64,000 nt of DNA from JAVBTT01 sp031556035 (GTDB lineage: Bacteria > Bacillota > Clostridia > Oscillospirales > UBA929): the NCBI GenBank assembly GCA_031556035.1, contig JAVBTT010000002.1:124001-188000 (forward strand), in the 5' to 3' direction. Position 1 is the stretch's first letter; each line of letters opens with the position of its first letter. Made by a program: the position numbers and the translations under genes. The notes beneath the pieces were generated by a model that saw only the letters and a list, made by a program, of their open reading frames with translations, was not told the origin of the DNA and did no database searches. Of this stretch, positions 34,630-41,526 are shown in pieces.

Positions 34630-35505
34630 GTGACCAACCCGAAGAAATGGATATTCCTGTTTCTCTTTCCCTCTCTCGCGCTGTTCGCCGCCATTTTCGC
34701 ATATCCGATCGGCATGATCTTCGGCTCCTCTTTCTTTAACTGGAGGGGCATGTCCAGCACTATTTCGTTCGTGGGTCTTCAAAACTTTATCAAACTCTTT
34801 TCCACGGACGCGACTTTCCACAAGGCCATGCTGAACACCGTTGTCTGGGTGGCGCTCCAGTCAACCGTCCATGTGGCCCTCGGCGCGCTGCTTGCGCTGA
34901 TTCTGGTCAAAAAGCCCTTCGGCTGGAAGGCCGTACGGACAGCCTACATGTTTCCCAACATCATATCCCTGGCCGTTTTGGGCATTGTCTACCTGAATTT
35001 GTTTAACCCCCAGCACGGCATTGTCAACGTGATTGTCCGCGCGCTGGGCTTTGAGGACTTCAACCACAACTGGTATTTTGACTCCTCCACCTCGTTTGGC
35101 ACCGTCACCTTCACCTGGCTTGCCTTCGCCGGGCTTGTCACCATTCTTGTCATGGCCGAGATCGCCACCATATCGGATGAAATATACGAGGCCGCGTACA
35201 TCGACGGCGCGTCCGACTTTCAGGTGGATATCCATATAAAGCTTCCCCTCCTGCGCAATATCCTGGGCACCTGCGTAATTCTCTCCGCCACCAGCATGCT
35301 CAAGGAATTCGAGCTGATTTACCTGACAACGGGCGGCGGGCCGGACATCGCCACCATGAACCTGCCCCTGTATATTTACAAGACGTCCATCATCGAGCAC
35401 AACTATGGTTATGCCAACACGATCAGTTCCGTCACCATCCTGCTCGGTATTGTTGTTATTGTCGGCGTCAACCGCCTGTTCCGGATGGGACGCTCCGACA
35501 TATGA
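34630..35505 (+). CDS. Sugar ABC transporter permease (MalF/UgpA type)
   Basis: 291 residues with six membrane helices and the cytoplasmic EAA loop EIYEAAYIDGASDFQVDIHI KLP that contacts the ATPase. The GTG at 34630 is preferred because AAAGGA lies about 10 nt upstream; a TTG at 34600 has no site. It forms a heterodimer with the next gene product. Operon context: binding protein 174 bp upstream, second permease 13 bp downstream. Confidence 0.92.
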   Translation: MTNPKKWIFLFLFPSLALFAAIFAYPIGMIFGSSFFNWRGMSSTISFVGLQNFIKLFSTDATFHKAMLNTVVWVALQSTVHVALGALLALILVKKPFGWKAVRTAYMFPNIISLAVLGIVYLNLFNPQHGIVNVIVRALGFEDFNHNWYFDSSTSFGTVTFTWLAFAGLVTILVMAEIATISDEIYEAAYIDGASDFQVDIHIKLPLLRNILGTCVILSATSMLKEFELIYLTTGGGPDIATMNLPLYIYKTSIIEHNYGYANTISSVTILLGIVVIVGVNRLFRMGRSDI

Positions 35506-35518
35506 GAGGAGGATATTG

Positions 35519-36367
35519 ATGAGAACACGCCCAAAACCGACCGCTGGCCGCGCCGTCGCCGGCACGCTCAAATACGCGTTGATGATCACCCTGTTTCTGT
35601 TGTCAGTCGTGCCTCTTTTATGGATCATTCTGTCCTCGTTTAAAACAAACCGGGAGATTCTGTCGGCGCCGCTGGCCCTGCCGGCGCACTGGAGCCTCGA
35701 CGGCTACGCCAGCGCCTTTAAAATCGCGCCCCTGCAGACCTTTTATTTAAACAGCGTGATAATCACAAGCCTGAGCACCCTGCTCAACGTGTTCCTGGTC
35801 GGCATGAGCGCCTATGTGGTGGCACGCTTCAATTTCAAGGGGAAAAGCCTGGTGTTCCTTCTCTTTTCCTTCTCGCTGCTTGTCCCCATGACGGCGCTGA
35901 TCCACCCTGTCTATCTGCTTGTCAACACCGCGGGACTTCTTGACACAAAGGCGGGGCTCGTCTTCGTATACATGTCCCTGGGGTTCCCCACCACCTTTTT
36001 CATAATGCGCTCCTACTTCCTGGGTATCCCCCGCAGCATAGAGGAGGCGGCCTACATAGACGGCTCCGGGTTTCTGAACACCTTTGTCAAAATCGTGCTG
36101 CCCATCGCCCGGCCGGGCATGGCCACGGCGGCTATCCTGCAATTTCTGATGGCGTGGAACGAGTTCCTGTACGCGCTGGTGCTCACCTCATCGAAGAACA
36201 ACCGCACCCTTCCACTGGCCATCAACTACTTTACCAGCCAATTCAGCTTTAACTATACGGCAATGTTCGCCGCCATTACAGTAATCGTCCTGCCCAGCAT
36301 TGTGATATACCTGCTGCTTCAGGAGCAGGTGGTGGGCAGCCTGGCGGCAGGGTCTGTCAAGGGCTGA
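35519..36367 (+). CDS. Sugar ABC transporter permease (MalG/UgpE type)
   Basis: 282 residues, six membrane helices, with EAA loop IEEAAYIDGSGFLNTFVKIV. MalG-type features include the N-terminal LLWIILSSFKTNREI and the late AWNEFLYALVL. GGAGG lies 7 nt before the ATG at 35519; the frame runs on upstream over the previous gene but without a site. It is followed at 39 bp by the GH4 gene. Confidence 0.93.
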   Translation: MRTRPKPTAGRAVAGTLKYALMITLFLLSVVPLLWIILSSFKTNREILSAPLALPAHWSLDGYASAFKIAPLQTFYLNSVIITSLSTLLNVFLVGMSAYVVARFNFKGKSLVFLLFSFSLLVPMTALIHPVYLLVNTAGLLDTKAGLVFVYMSLGFPTTFFIMRSYFLGIPRSIEEAAYIDGSGFLNTFVKIVLPIARPGMATAAILQFLMAWNEFLYALVLTSSKNNRTLPLAINYFTSQFSFNYTAMFAAITVIVLPSIVIYLLLQEQVVGSLAAGSVKG

Positions 36368-36406
36368 CCGCCGCCGGTACATTTTTCCAGATAGGGTGAG
36401 GGGCAT

Positions 36407-37780
36407 ATGAAGCTTACCGTTTTAGGCGGAGGGGGCGTGCGCACGCCGCTGCTGATCCGCAGCATACTCAACCGAGCGGACGAAATCGGGTTCTCCGAGG
36501 TCTGCCTGATGGACAACGACCCGGAAAAGCTAAGGATTTACGGGGGCATGGCCAAAAAGGTCGGCGGCCTGATTAACCCACGGGTGCTGATTTCCCTGAC
36601 CGAGGATCCGGTCGGGGCCGTCACCGGCGCCGACTATATCATCACGACCCTGCGCGTTGGGCAGGAGAAGGGGCGAACCCTCGACGAGCGCATCGCGCTG
36701 GACAACGGCGTCATCGGCCAGGAGACAACAGGCCCCGGCGGCTTTGCCATGGCCATGCGCTCCATTCCCGCGCTGCTCGGTTACGCTGAGCTCGCAGGCA
36801 AGCACGCTAAAAAAGGCGCCAAAATCTTTAACTTTACAAATCCCGCCGGGCTTGTCAGCCAGGCCTTTTGCTACAGAGGTTTTCAAAACGTCTACGGCAT
36901 ATGCGATGGCCCGAGCCACTTCAAGCTGGAGCTTGAGGAGTTCACCGGCACTCCCAGGGGGCAGCTTGAGCTGGACTGCTTCGGTTTAAACCACCTGTCC
37001 TTTTACAGCGGTGTGCGCAAGGGGGGCAGGGACATACTCGGGGAGCTGATCGGCGACCCGCTTCTCTACCAAAAAACGGAGATGCGCCTTTTTGATCCCG
37101 GATTGGCCAGGGATTTGGGGATGCTCCTGAACGAATATCTTTATTACTTCTATCACCGGGAAAAGGCACTGGCCAACATACAAAAAAGCGGCAGAACCCG
37201 CGGCGAGACCATATATGAAATCAACAGGAGCATGAGCGGGGAGCTTTCTGCCTATGACGCGGAGCGCGATTTTGACAAGATGCTTGAGATCTATGTGCGT
37301 TACTACGCCATGCGCGAGGACAACTACATGGCGATAGAGTCAGGCGGCAGGGTCAAGGACAGGAGCTTCACCTTCGACTTCCTGGACCCGGCGCAGGACG
37401 ACGGCGGCTATGCCGGGGTCGCCCTTGACTACATCACCGCCCACGCCACAGGCAAGGACACCCGCATGATCCTCATGGTGCCCAATCGCGGCGCGATTCC
37501 CGGGCTGCTTGACGACGACGTGGTGGAAATCACCTGCACAATCGGCAGGCAGGGGGAGCGCGCCATACGCGTCCCGGAGGTGCCCGAGCTGCAGATGAAC
37601 CTGATCCGCCAGATGAAGCTGTTTGAGCGCCGCGCCGCCCGCGCGATCCTCGCCCGCGACATCGAGGGCGCGCGCCTGGCCCTGATGATCCACCCCCTGG
37701 TCAACTCCTACTCGCTGGCGAAAAAGCTGCTGAGCGAATACATGGAGGCGCACCGGGAGTATATCGGGGACTGGACATGA
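36407..37780 (+). CDS. Glycoside hydrolase family 4 enzyme (6-phospho-beta-glucosidase-like)
   Basis: 457 residues. GH4 enzymes use NAD and a metal in a redox-assisted elimination. Visible are the Rossmann start KLTVLGGGGVRTPLL, GQETTGPGGFAMAMRSIP, NFTNPAGLVSQ, the metal Cys in GICDGP and GLNHLSFY. The GQETTGPGG form fits the phospho-beta-glucosidase branch rather than MelA. The usual CNxP is CDGP here. GAGGGG precedes the ATG. It overlaps the kinase gene by 4 nt, so both probably act on the imported sugar. Confidence 0.88.
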   Translation: MKLTVLGGGGVRTPLLIRSILNRADEIGFSEVCLMDNDPEKLRIYGGMAKKVGGLINPRVLISLTEDPVGAVTGADYIITTLRVGQEKGRTLDERIALDNGVIGQETTGPGGFAMAMRSIPALLGYAELAGKHAKKGAKIFNFTNPAGLVSQAFCYRGFQNVYGICDGPSHFKLELEEFTGTPRGQLELDCFGLNHLSFYSGVRKGGRDILGELIGDPLLYQKTEMRLFDPGLARDLGMLLNEYLYYFYHREKALANIQKSGRTRGETIYEINRSMSGELSAYDAERDFDKMLEIYVRYYAMREDNYMAIESGGRVKDRSFTFDFLDPAQDDGGYAGVALDYITAHATGKDTRMILMVPNRGAIPGLLDDDVVEITCTIGRQGERAIRVPEVPELQMNLIRQMKLFERRAARAILARDIEGARLALMIHPLVNSYSLAKKLLSEYMEAHREYIGDWT

Positions 37781-38694
37781 AATACGAGTATGATGTTGTC
37801 TCCCTCGGCTGCGCCAGTCTGGACGTAATTTTCGTCGGAATGGACCAGTGGGCGGAGCCGGGCAAGGAGCGCGTATCCCGCGATTTTGCCCTCAAGCCCG
37901 GCAGCGGCGCGGTCAACGTCTCGGCAGCCCTGGCGCGGCTGGGGCTCCGCTCGGCGCTTGTCTCCACCATAGGCCAGGACGAGCCCGGCAGCCTGCTCTG
38001 GGATATGATTGCCCGCACGGGGGCGGACATGTCCCTGGTCACCCGCTCCCCCGGCTATCGAACCACAGTGTCCGCCGCGCTTGGCTACCAGGGAGACAGG
38101 GGCTTCGTCACATATTTCGCGAGTCAGGACACGCGGGGCGAGCTCGCCCGCTTTGAGAATGCCCTGCCCAAGGCGAGGCTCGCGCATCTCTCCCTGTCCG
38201 ACTGCCTGCGGCTCCCGTACGCCGCGTTGGCCAAACAGAGCGGCGCTACGGTCACCATTGACTCGGGCTGGGATGAAAGCGCATGTATTGACAACGTGGC
38301 GCCCATCCTTCAAAGCTGCGATGTGTTTTTTACCAATAGTATAGAGGCTGAGCATATCTTCGGAGGAGACAGCCCGGAGGCATCGGCAGAGCGCATGGCG
38401 CACTACATCGACACCTTTGTCATCAAGCTGGGCTGCGAGGGCAGCTTTTTGTACGACAGGGGCCGCGTCACCCTTATCCCCCCCCTGGATGCCGGGCCCG
38501 CCGTTGAGATGACCGGGGCGGGCGATCTGTACTGCGCCGGGTTTATCTACGGTCTGCTGCACGGCTGGCCAATGGAGCGGTGCGCGCGGTTTGGCTCCGC
38601 GTCCGGCGGAGTGGCGGTGACTTTTTACGGCGGAGTGGATGATGCCTATACCCTTTCCCGCGTAAATCAGGTGTACGAGCAGATAACATCCTGA
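37777..38694 (+). CDS. PfkB-family sugar kinase
   Basis: 305 residues, ribokinase fold. The N-terminal YDVVSLGCASLDVIF and KPGSGAVNVSAALARLG form the substrate site, and MTGAGDLYCAGFIYGL is the C-terminal ATP/anion-hole motif with catalytic Asp. The ATG overlaps the GH4 stop (ATGA). It may phosphorylate the imported glycoside or the released sugar; 5-keto-2-deoxygluconate (IolC role) cannot be excluded, but the sequence is not clearly IolC. A repeat starts on the base after its TGA. Confidence 0.88.
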   Translation: MKYEYDVVSLGCASLDVIFVGMDQWAEPGKERVSRDFALKPGSGAVNVSAALARLGLRSALVSTIGQDEPGSLLWDMIARTGADMSLVTRSPGYRTTVSAALGYQGDRGFVTYFASQDTRGELARFENALPKARLAHLSLSDCLRLPYAALAKQSGATVTIDSGWDESACIDNVAPILQSCDVFFTNSIEAEHIFGGDSPEASAERMAHYIDTFVIKLGCEGSFLYDRGRVTLIPPLDAGPAVEMTGAGDLYCAGFIYGLLHGWPMERCARFGSASGGVAVTFYGGVDDAYTLSRVNQVYEQITS

Positions 38695-38805
38695 TACCTG
38701 TTTAAACCCTTCCGTTCAGAAATTATACTAAACCCATGTTAAAGCCTTCCGGTTAGAAGCTTGCCTCAGCAAGCTTCTAACCGGAAGGCTTTAAACAGGT
38801 GTTAT
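38695..38805. repeat. TACTAAT-family element (E) with long hairpin
   Basis: The left end TACCTGTTTAAACCCTTCCG starts directly after the pfkB TGA. A second left end (TACTAAACCCATGTTAAAG) follows at 38727. Positions 38739-38794 form a 26-bp perfect stem with loop CTCA and the AAGCTTGC core. The right end reads GGAAGGCTTTAAACAGGTG-TTAT. The doubled left end suggests one copy inserted in another. Confidence 0.8.
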
Positions 38806-38901
38806 TGGATTACACGCATAGGGGGAACGGAGTATCGCGGGCGCTGCCGTGGGGACGCGAAGGGCGGCAGTTAAAGTGCCGGAAACTTGTTCGAACATAT
38901 G

Positions 38902-38930
38902 TTGCTTTAAGATAAGCCGTGTGTTATAAT
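38902..38930 (+). promoter_or_regulatory. Promoter of the radical-SAM/DUF4130 pair
   Basis: TTGCTT (38902-38907), 17 bp, TATAAT (38925-38930). The -10 overlaps an upstream in-frame ATG at 38929, which therefore cannot be the start and moves it to 38947. Confidence 0.75.
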
Positions 38931-38946
38931 GATCCCGGTGATCAAT

Positions 38947-40251
38947 ATGCCGGAACTTATAGACAAACTTGAAATATTAGGCGACGCCGCGAAGTTTGAC
39001 GCGTCCTGCTCCACTTCGGGCGGAGGACGCGCGGGCAAGCCGGGCGAACTTGGCAATGCCCATTCAGCCGGGATATGCCACGCCTGGGCGTCCGACGGGC
39101 GCTGCGTCTCCATGCTCAAGGTGCTGCAGTCAAACGCCTGCATATACAACTGCGCCTATTGCCACAACAGGCGTGAAAACGATATTCCGAGGGCGACCTT
39201 CGCTCCGGAGGAGCTGGCGGAGCTCACCGTGCAGTTTTACAGGCGCAATTACATCGAGGGGCTGTTCCTCAGTTCCGGCATCGTCAAAAACCCGGACTAC
39301 ACAATGGAGATGATGATCCGCACGATGCGCCTTCTGCGCGAGGGGCACAAATTTGGCGGATATATACACATGAAGACCATCCCCGGGGCTGACCAGGCGC
39401 TGATCGACGCGGCAGGCCTTCTGGCGGACAGGCTGAGCGTCAACGTGGAGCTCCCGAGCGAGCAGAGTCTCGCGCTGCTCGCCCCGCAGAAGAAGCCGGA
39501 GAACATCCTGACGCCTATGACTTATATTCGCAACGCGCAGACGGCTTATCTGGAGGACGGAAAAAAACACAGGAGCGCGCCGCTGTTCGCCCCTGCCGGG
39601 CAGACCACGCAGATGATAATCGGGGCGACCCCGGATTCCGACCTTTCGGTGCTCCGACTGAGCGAAGGGCTTTACAAAAAGCTGAGCCTAAAGCGGGTCT
39701 ACTACTCGGCGTATGTGCCGGTTGGCGCACATCCGACACTGCCGGACAGGGGGACGCCTCCGCCTCTGCTGCGCGAGCACAGGCTCTATCAGGCGGATTT
39801 TCTGCTAAGGTTTTACAGCTTCGAGGCGAAGGAGATTCTGGATAAGAACTCCCCTCAGCTCGACATGGAGGTCGACCCGAAGTGCGCGTGGGCCCTGCGG
39901 CATCCGGAGTTTTTTCCCGTCGAGGCCAACCGGGCTGACTATGAAGCCCTTTTGAGAGTGCCCGGGGTCGGCACGGTGAGCGCGAAGCGCATACTCGAGG
40001 CCCGCAGGGTGGGGCCGCTCCGCCCCGAAAATCTCCGAAGGCTGGGGATTGTCATGAAGCGGGCGCGTTTTTTCCTTACGGCGGGCGGGAAGTACGAGGG
40101 CGAGGCGCGGCACGACCACCCGTTTTTGCGCGAGCTGCTGTCCGACAACGCGCATGTGCTCCAGCTGTCGCTGTTCGGCGACCCGTCCCAGCGCAGGCTG
40201 GAAACGCCGGGCGCGGCACTGCCAGCTTTCAGCGGGGTGGTCGCGAAGTGA
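38947..40251 (+). CDS. Putative DNA modification/repair radical SAM protein (TIGR03916 type)
   Basis: 434 residues. The radical SAM cluster motif is CIYNCAYC (CX3CX2C), near residue 65, with the downstream stretch LFLSSGIVKNPDYTMEMM. The C-terminal part carries a helix-hairpin-helix DNA-binding motif, LLRVPGVGTVSAKRILEAR. This combination is the TIGR03916 family, which is always found with a TIGR03915 partner, as here (4-nt overlap). The reaction is not established. The start at 38947 follows GGTGAT and the promoter position. Confidence 0.9.
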   Translation: MPELIDKLEILGDAAKFDASCSTSGGGRAGKPGELGNAHSAGICHAWASDGRCVSMLKVLQSNACIYNCAYCHNRRENDIPRATFAPEELAELTVQFYRRNYIEGLFLSSGIVKNPDYTMEMMIRTMRLLREGHKFGGYIHMKTIPGADQALIDAAGLLADRLSVNVELPSEQSLALLAPQKKPENILTPMTYIRNAQTAYLEDGKKHRSAPLFAPAGQTTQMIIGATPDSDLSVLRLSEGLYKKLSLKRVYYSAYVPVGAHPTLPDRGTPPPLLREHRLYQADFLLRFYSFEAKEILDKNSPQLDMEVDPKCAWALRHPEFFPVEANRADYEALLRVPGVGTVSAKRILEARRVGPLRPENLRRLGIVMKRARFFLTAGGKYEGEARHDHPFLRELLSDNAHVLQLSLFGDPSQRRLETPGAALPAFSGVVAK

Positions 40252-40976
40252 CTGTGCTGATATACGAGAACAGCTGGGACGGCTTTTTGTCCGCGGTCTT
40301 TGAGGCGTTCTCCCGCCGGAGCGGCTGCGAGCTGCTCAGGGAGGATCGCTGCCCCGGTGTCTCGCTGTTTGAGACGGTGAGGGTCGAGGCCGACGGGGAG
40401 CGCTCAATCCGGGTTCAGAGGGGTATGGACCGGCTCGGGGGCGATGTCGGCGTCACGGTTTACCAGGCGTGGCTGTCCGAAAAGCGGGATATAGAAAACA
40501 ACATAGTTCTGACATTAAAGCGCGGCTTTGACGAAAAGCGCAGCCCGCTGGCGCAGCTTATGCATCCTGAGGTGCGCAGGGTGGTGCTGGCTGCCCGGCT
40601 GGTCGGGATGGAGGCGCACCGCTTTCTGGGGCTGACGCGGCTCAAGCATGTGCACGGGGATCTCTACGCCGCCGACTTCAAGCATGACTGCAACCTGCTG
40701 CCGCTGATGGGCGACCACTTTTGCGGGCGTTTCGGCGACCAGCGGATAGTGATACGCGATATCGCCAGGAGGCAGGCGCTTGTCACCGGGGGCGGCGCCT
40801 GGGAGATATCGGCGCTGCCGGACGGCGAGATAGCTCCGCTCCCGCCGGACGGCGAGTTCGAGGGCCTTTGGAGGAAATATTTTGAAGCCATTGCCAACCC
40901 CGCCAGAAAGAACCTTAAGCTCCAGCAGAAGTTCGTTCCGCTGAAGTACAGGGAGCACCTGACTGAGTTTCAGTAA
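40248..40976 (+). CDS. TIGR03915/DUF4130 DNA metabolism protein
   Basis: 242 residues, GTG start overlapping the radical-SAM stop (GTGA). The N-terminal VLIYENSWDGFLSAVFEAF and the C-terminal DUF4130 block with HVHGDLYAADFKHDCNLLP, HFCGRFGDQRIVIRD and a late NPARKNLKLQQKFVPLKYR identify the family. In other bacteria the same domain is fused to UdgX-type uracil-DNA glycosylases, which suggests a role at damaged or modified bases. No catalytic mechanism is known. It has no companion glycosylase in the window. Confidence 0.9.
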   Translation: MTVLIYENSWDGFLSAVFEAFSRRSGCELLREDRCPGVSLFETVRVEADGERSIRVQRGMDRLGGDVGVTVYQAWLSEKRDIENNIVLTLKRGFDEKRSPLAQLMHPEVRRVVLAARLVGMEAHRFLGLTRLKHVHGDLYAADFKHDCNLLPLMGDHFCGRFGDQRIVIRDIARRQALVTGGGAWEISALPDGEIAPLPPDGEFEGLWRKYFEAIANPARKNLKLQQKFVPLKYREHLTEFQ

Positions 40977-41400
40977 GCAGCCCCCGCGGGGCCGATCAGC
41001 CCGATGACAAACTACAGTTTGTCATCGAAAACGAGGGGAAGCTGTCGCCGCTGCGGCGGCTCATAGAGAAAGGCTTTCCCGGAGTGAATCCGTGAAAGCC
41101 TTGAATTTCACGCTTTTCCACTCTTGCGGTCAAGCAAGAACCTGCCGCCTCCGGCGTCAGGCTCGACGCGCAAAAGTGAAAAAGGACGGAGGTCGCGGAC
41201 TTTGTCTTCACTCTGAGCGATCCCGCGGGGCCGATTCAGTCTGTAGACAAAGTCATAGTCGCGCTTCTCAAACCCTTCCCGACCAGCAAATTCAGAATTT
41301 TTTCCCGTTGTTACTACGTAAAACGACCGCAAAATTCTGAATTTGACAACTCGCCCTCTGCGAGGGCTTCGGGTCGGGAAGGGTTTGTCAGCAGCCTGGA
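40977..41400. repeat. Palindrome-dense intergenic block
   Basis: Stacked inverted repeats without a gene. A 26-bp palindrome at 41002-41027 repeats the 22605-22622 one. AAGGCTTTC/GAAAGCCTT lies at 41070-41102. GACTTTGTCT/AGACAAAGTC lies at 41198-41254. CCCGCGGGGCCGAT recurs at 40983 and 41222 and, as a variant, at 41405. The large nested palindrome at 41269-41387 is listed separately. Confidence 0.7.
41269..41387. repeat. Nested 119-bp palindrome with side hairpin
   Basis: Outer arms CAAACCCTTCCCGACC and its complement (16 bp, perfect) enclose AAATTCAGAATTTT/AAAATTCTGAATTT (14 bp, perfect, 41288-41301 and 41331-41344). A side hairpin GCCCTC-TGC-GAGGGC lies at 41353-41367. The fold is branched, like a structured RNA or a miniature element with terminal repeats. 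Confidence 0.75.
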
Positions 41401-41401
41401 G

Positions 41402-41424
41402 CGGCCCCTGTGGGGCCGATTTTT
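41402..41424 (+). terminator. Intrinsic terminator upstream of the SLH-protease gene
   Basis: CGGCCCC-TGT-GGGGCCG followed by ATTTTT. It would end transcripts coming from the radical-SAM pair and its repeat block before the SLH-protease promoter. Confidence 0.75.
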
Positions 41425-41429
41425 CCCGC

Positions 41430-41458
41430 TTCCCAAAAGATTCCTAAAATGATATAAT
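41430..41458 (+). promoter_or_regulatory. Possible promoter of the SLH-protease gene
   Basis: TATAAT at 41453-41458 is a consensus -10. The -35 at 17 bp (TTCCCA, 41430-41435) is poor, so activation or another sigma factor is possible. Confidence 0.4.
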
Positions 41459-41526
41459 CTATTCCAGTATAGACGCGCCGGACTAGGATACACCCTAAGT
41501 CCGGCACTCGCGTCGGGAGGTACGAC

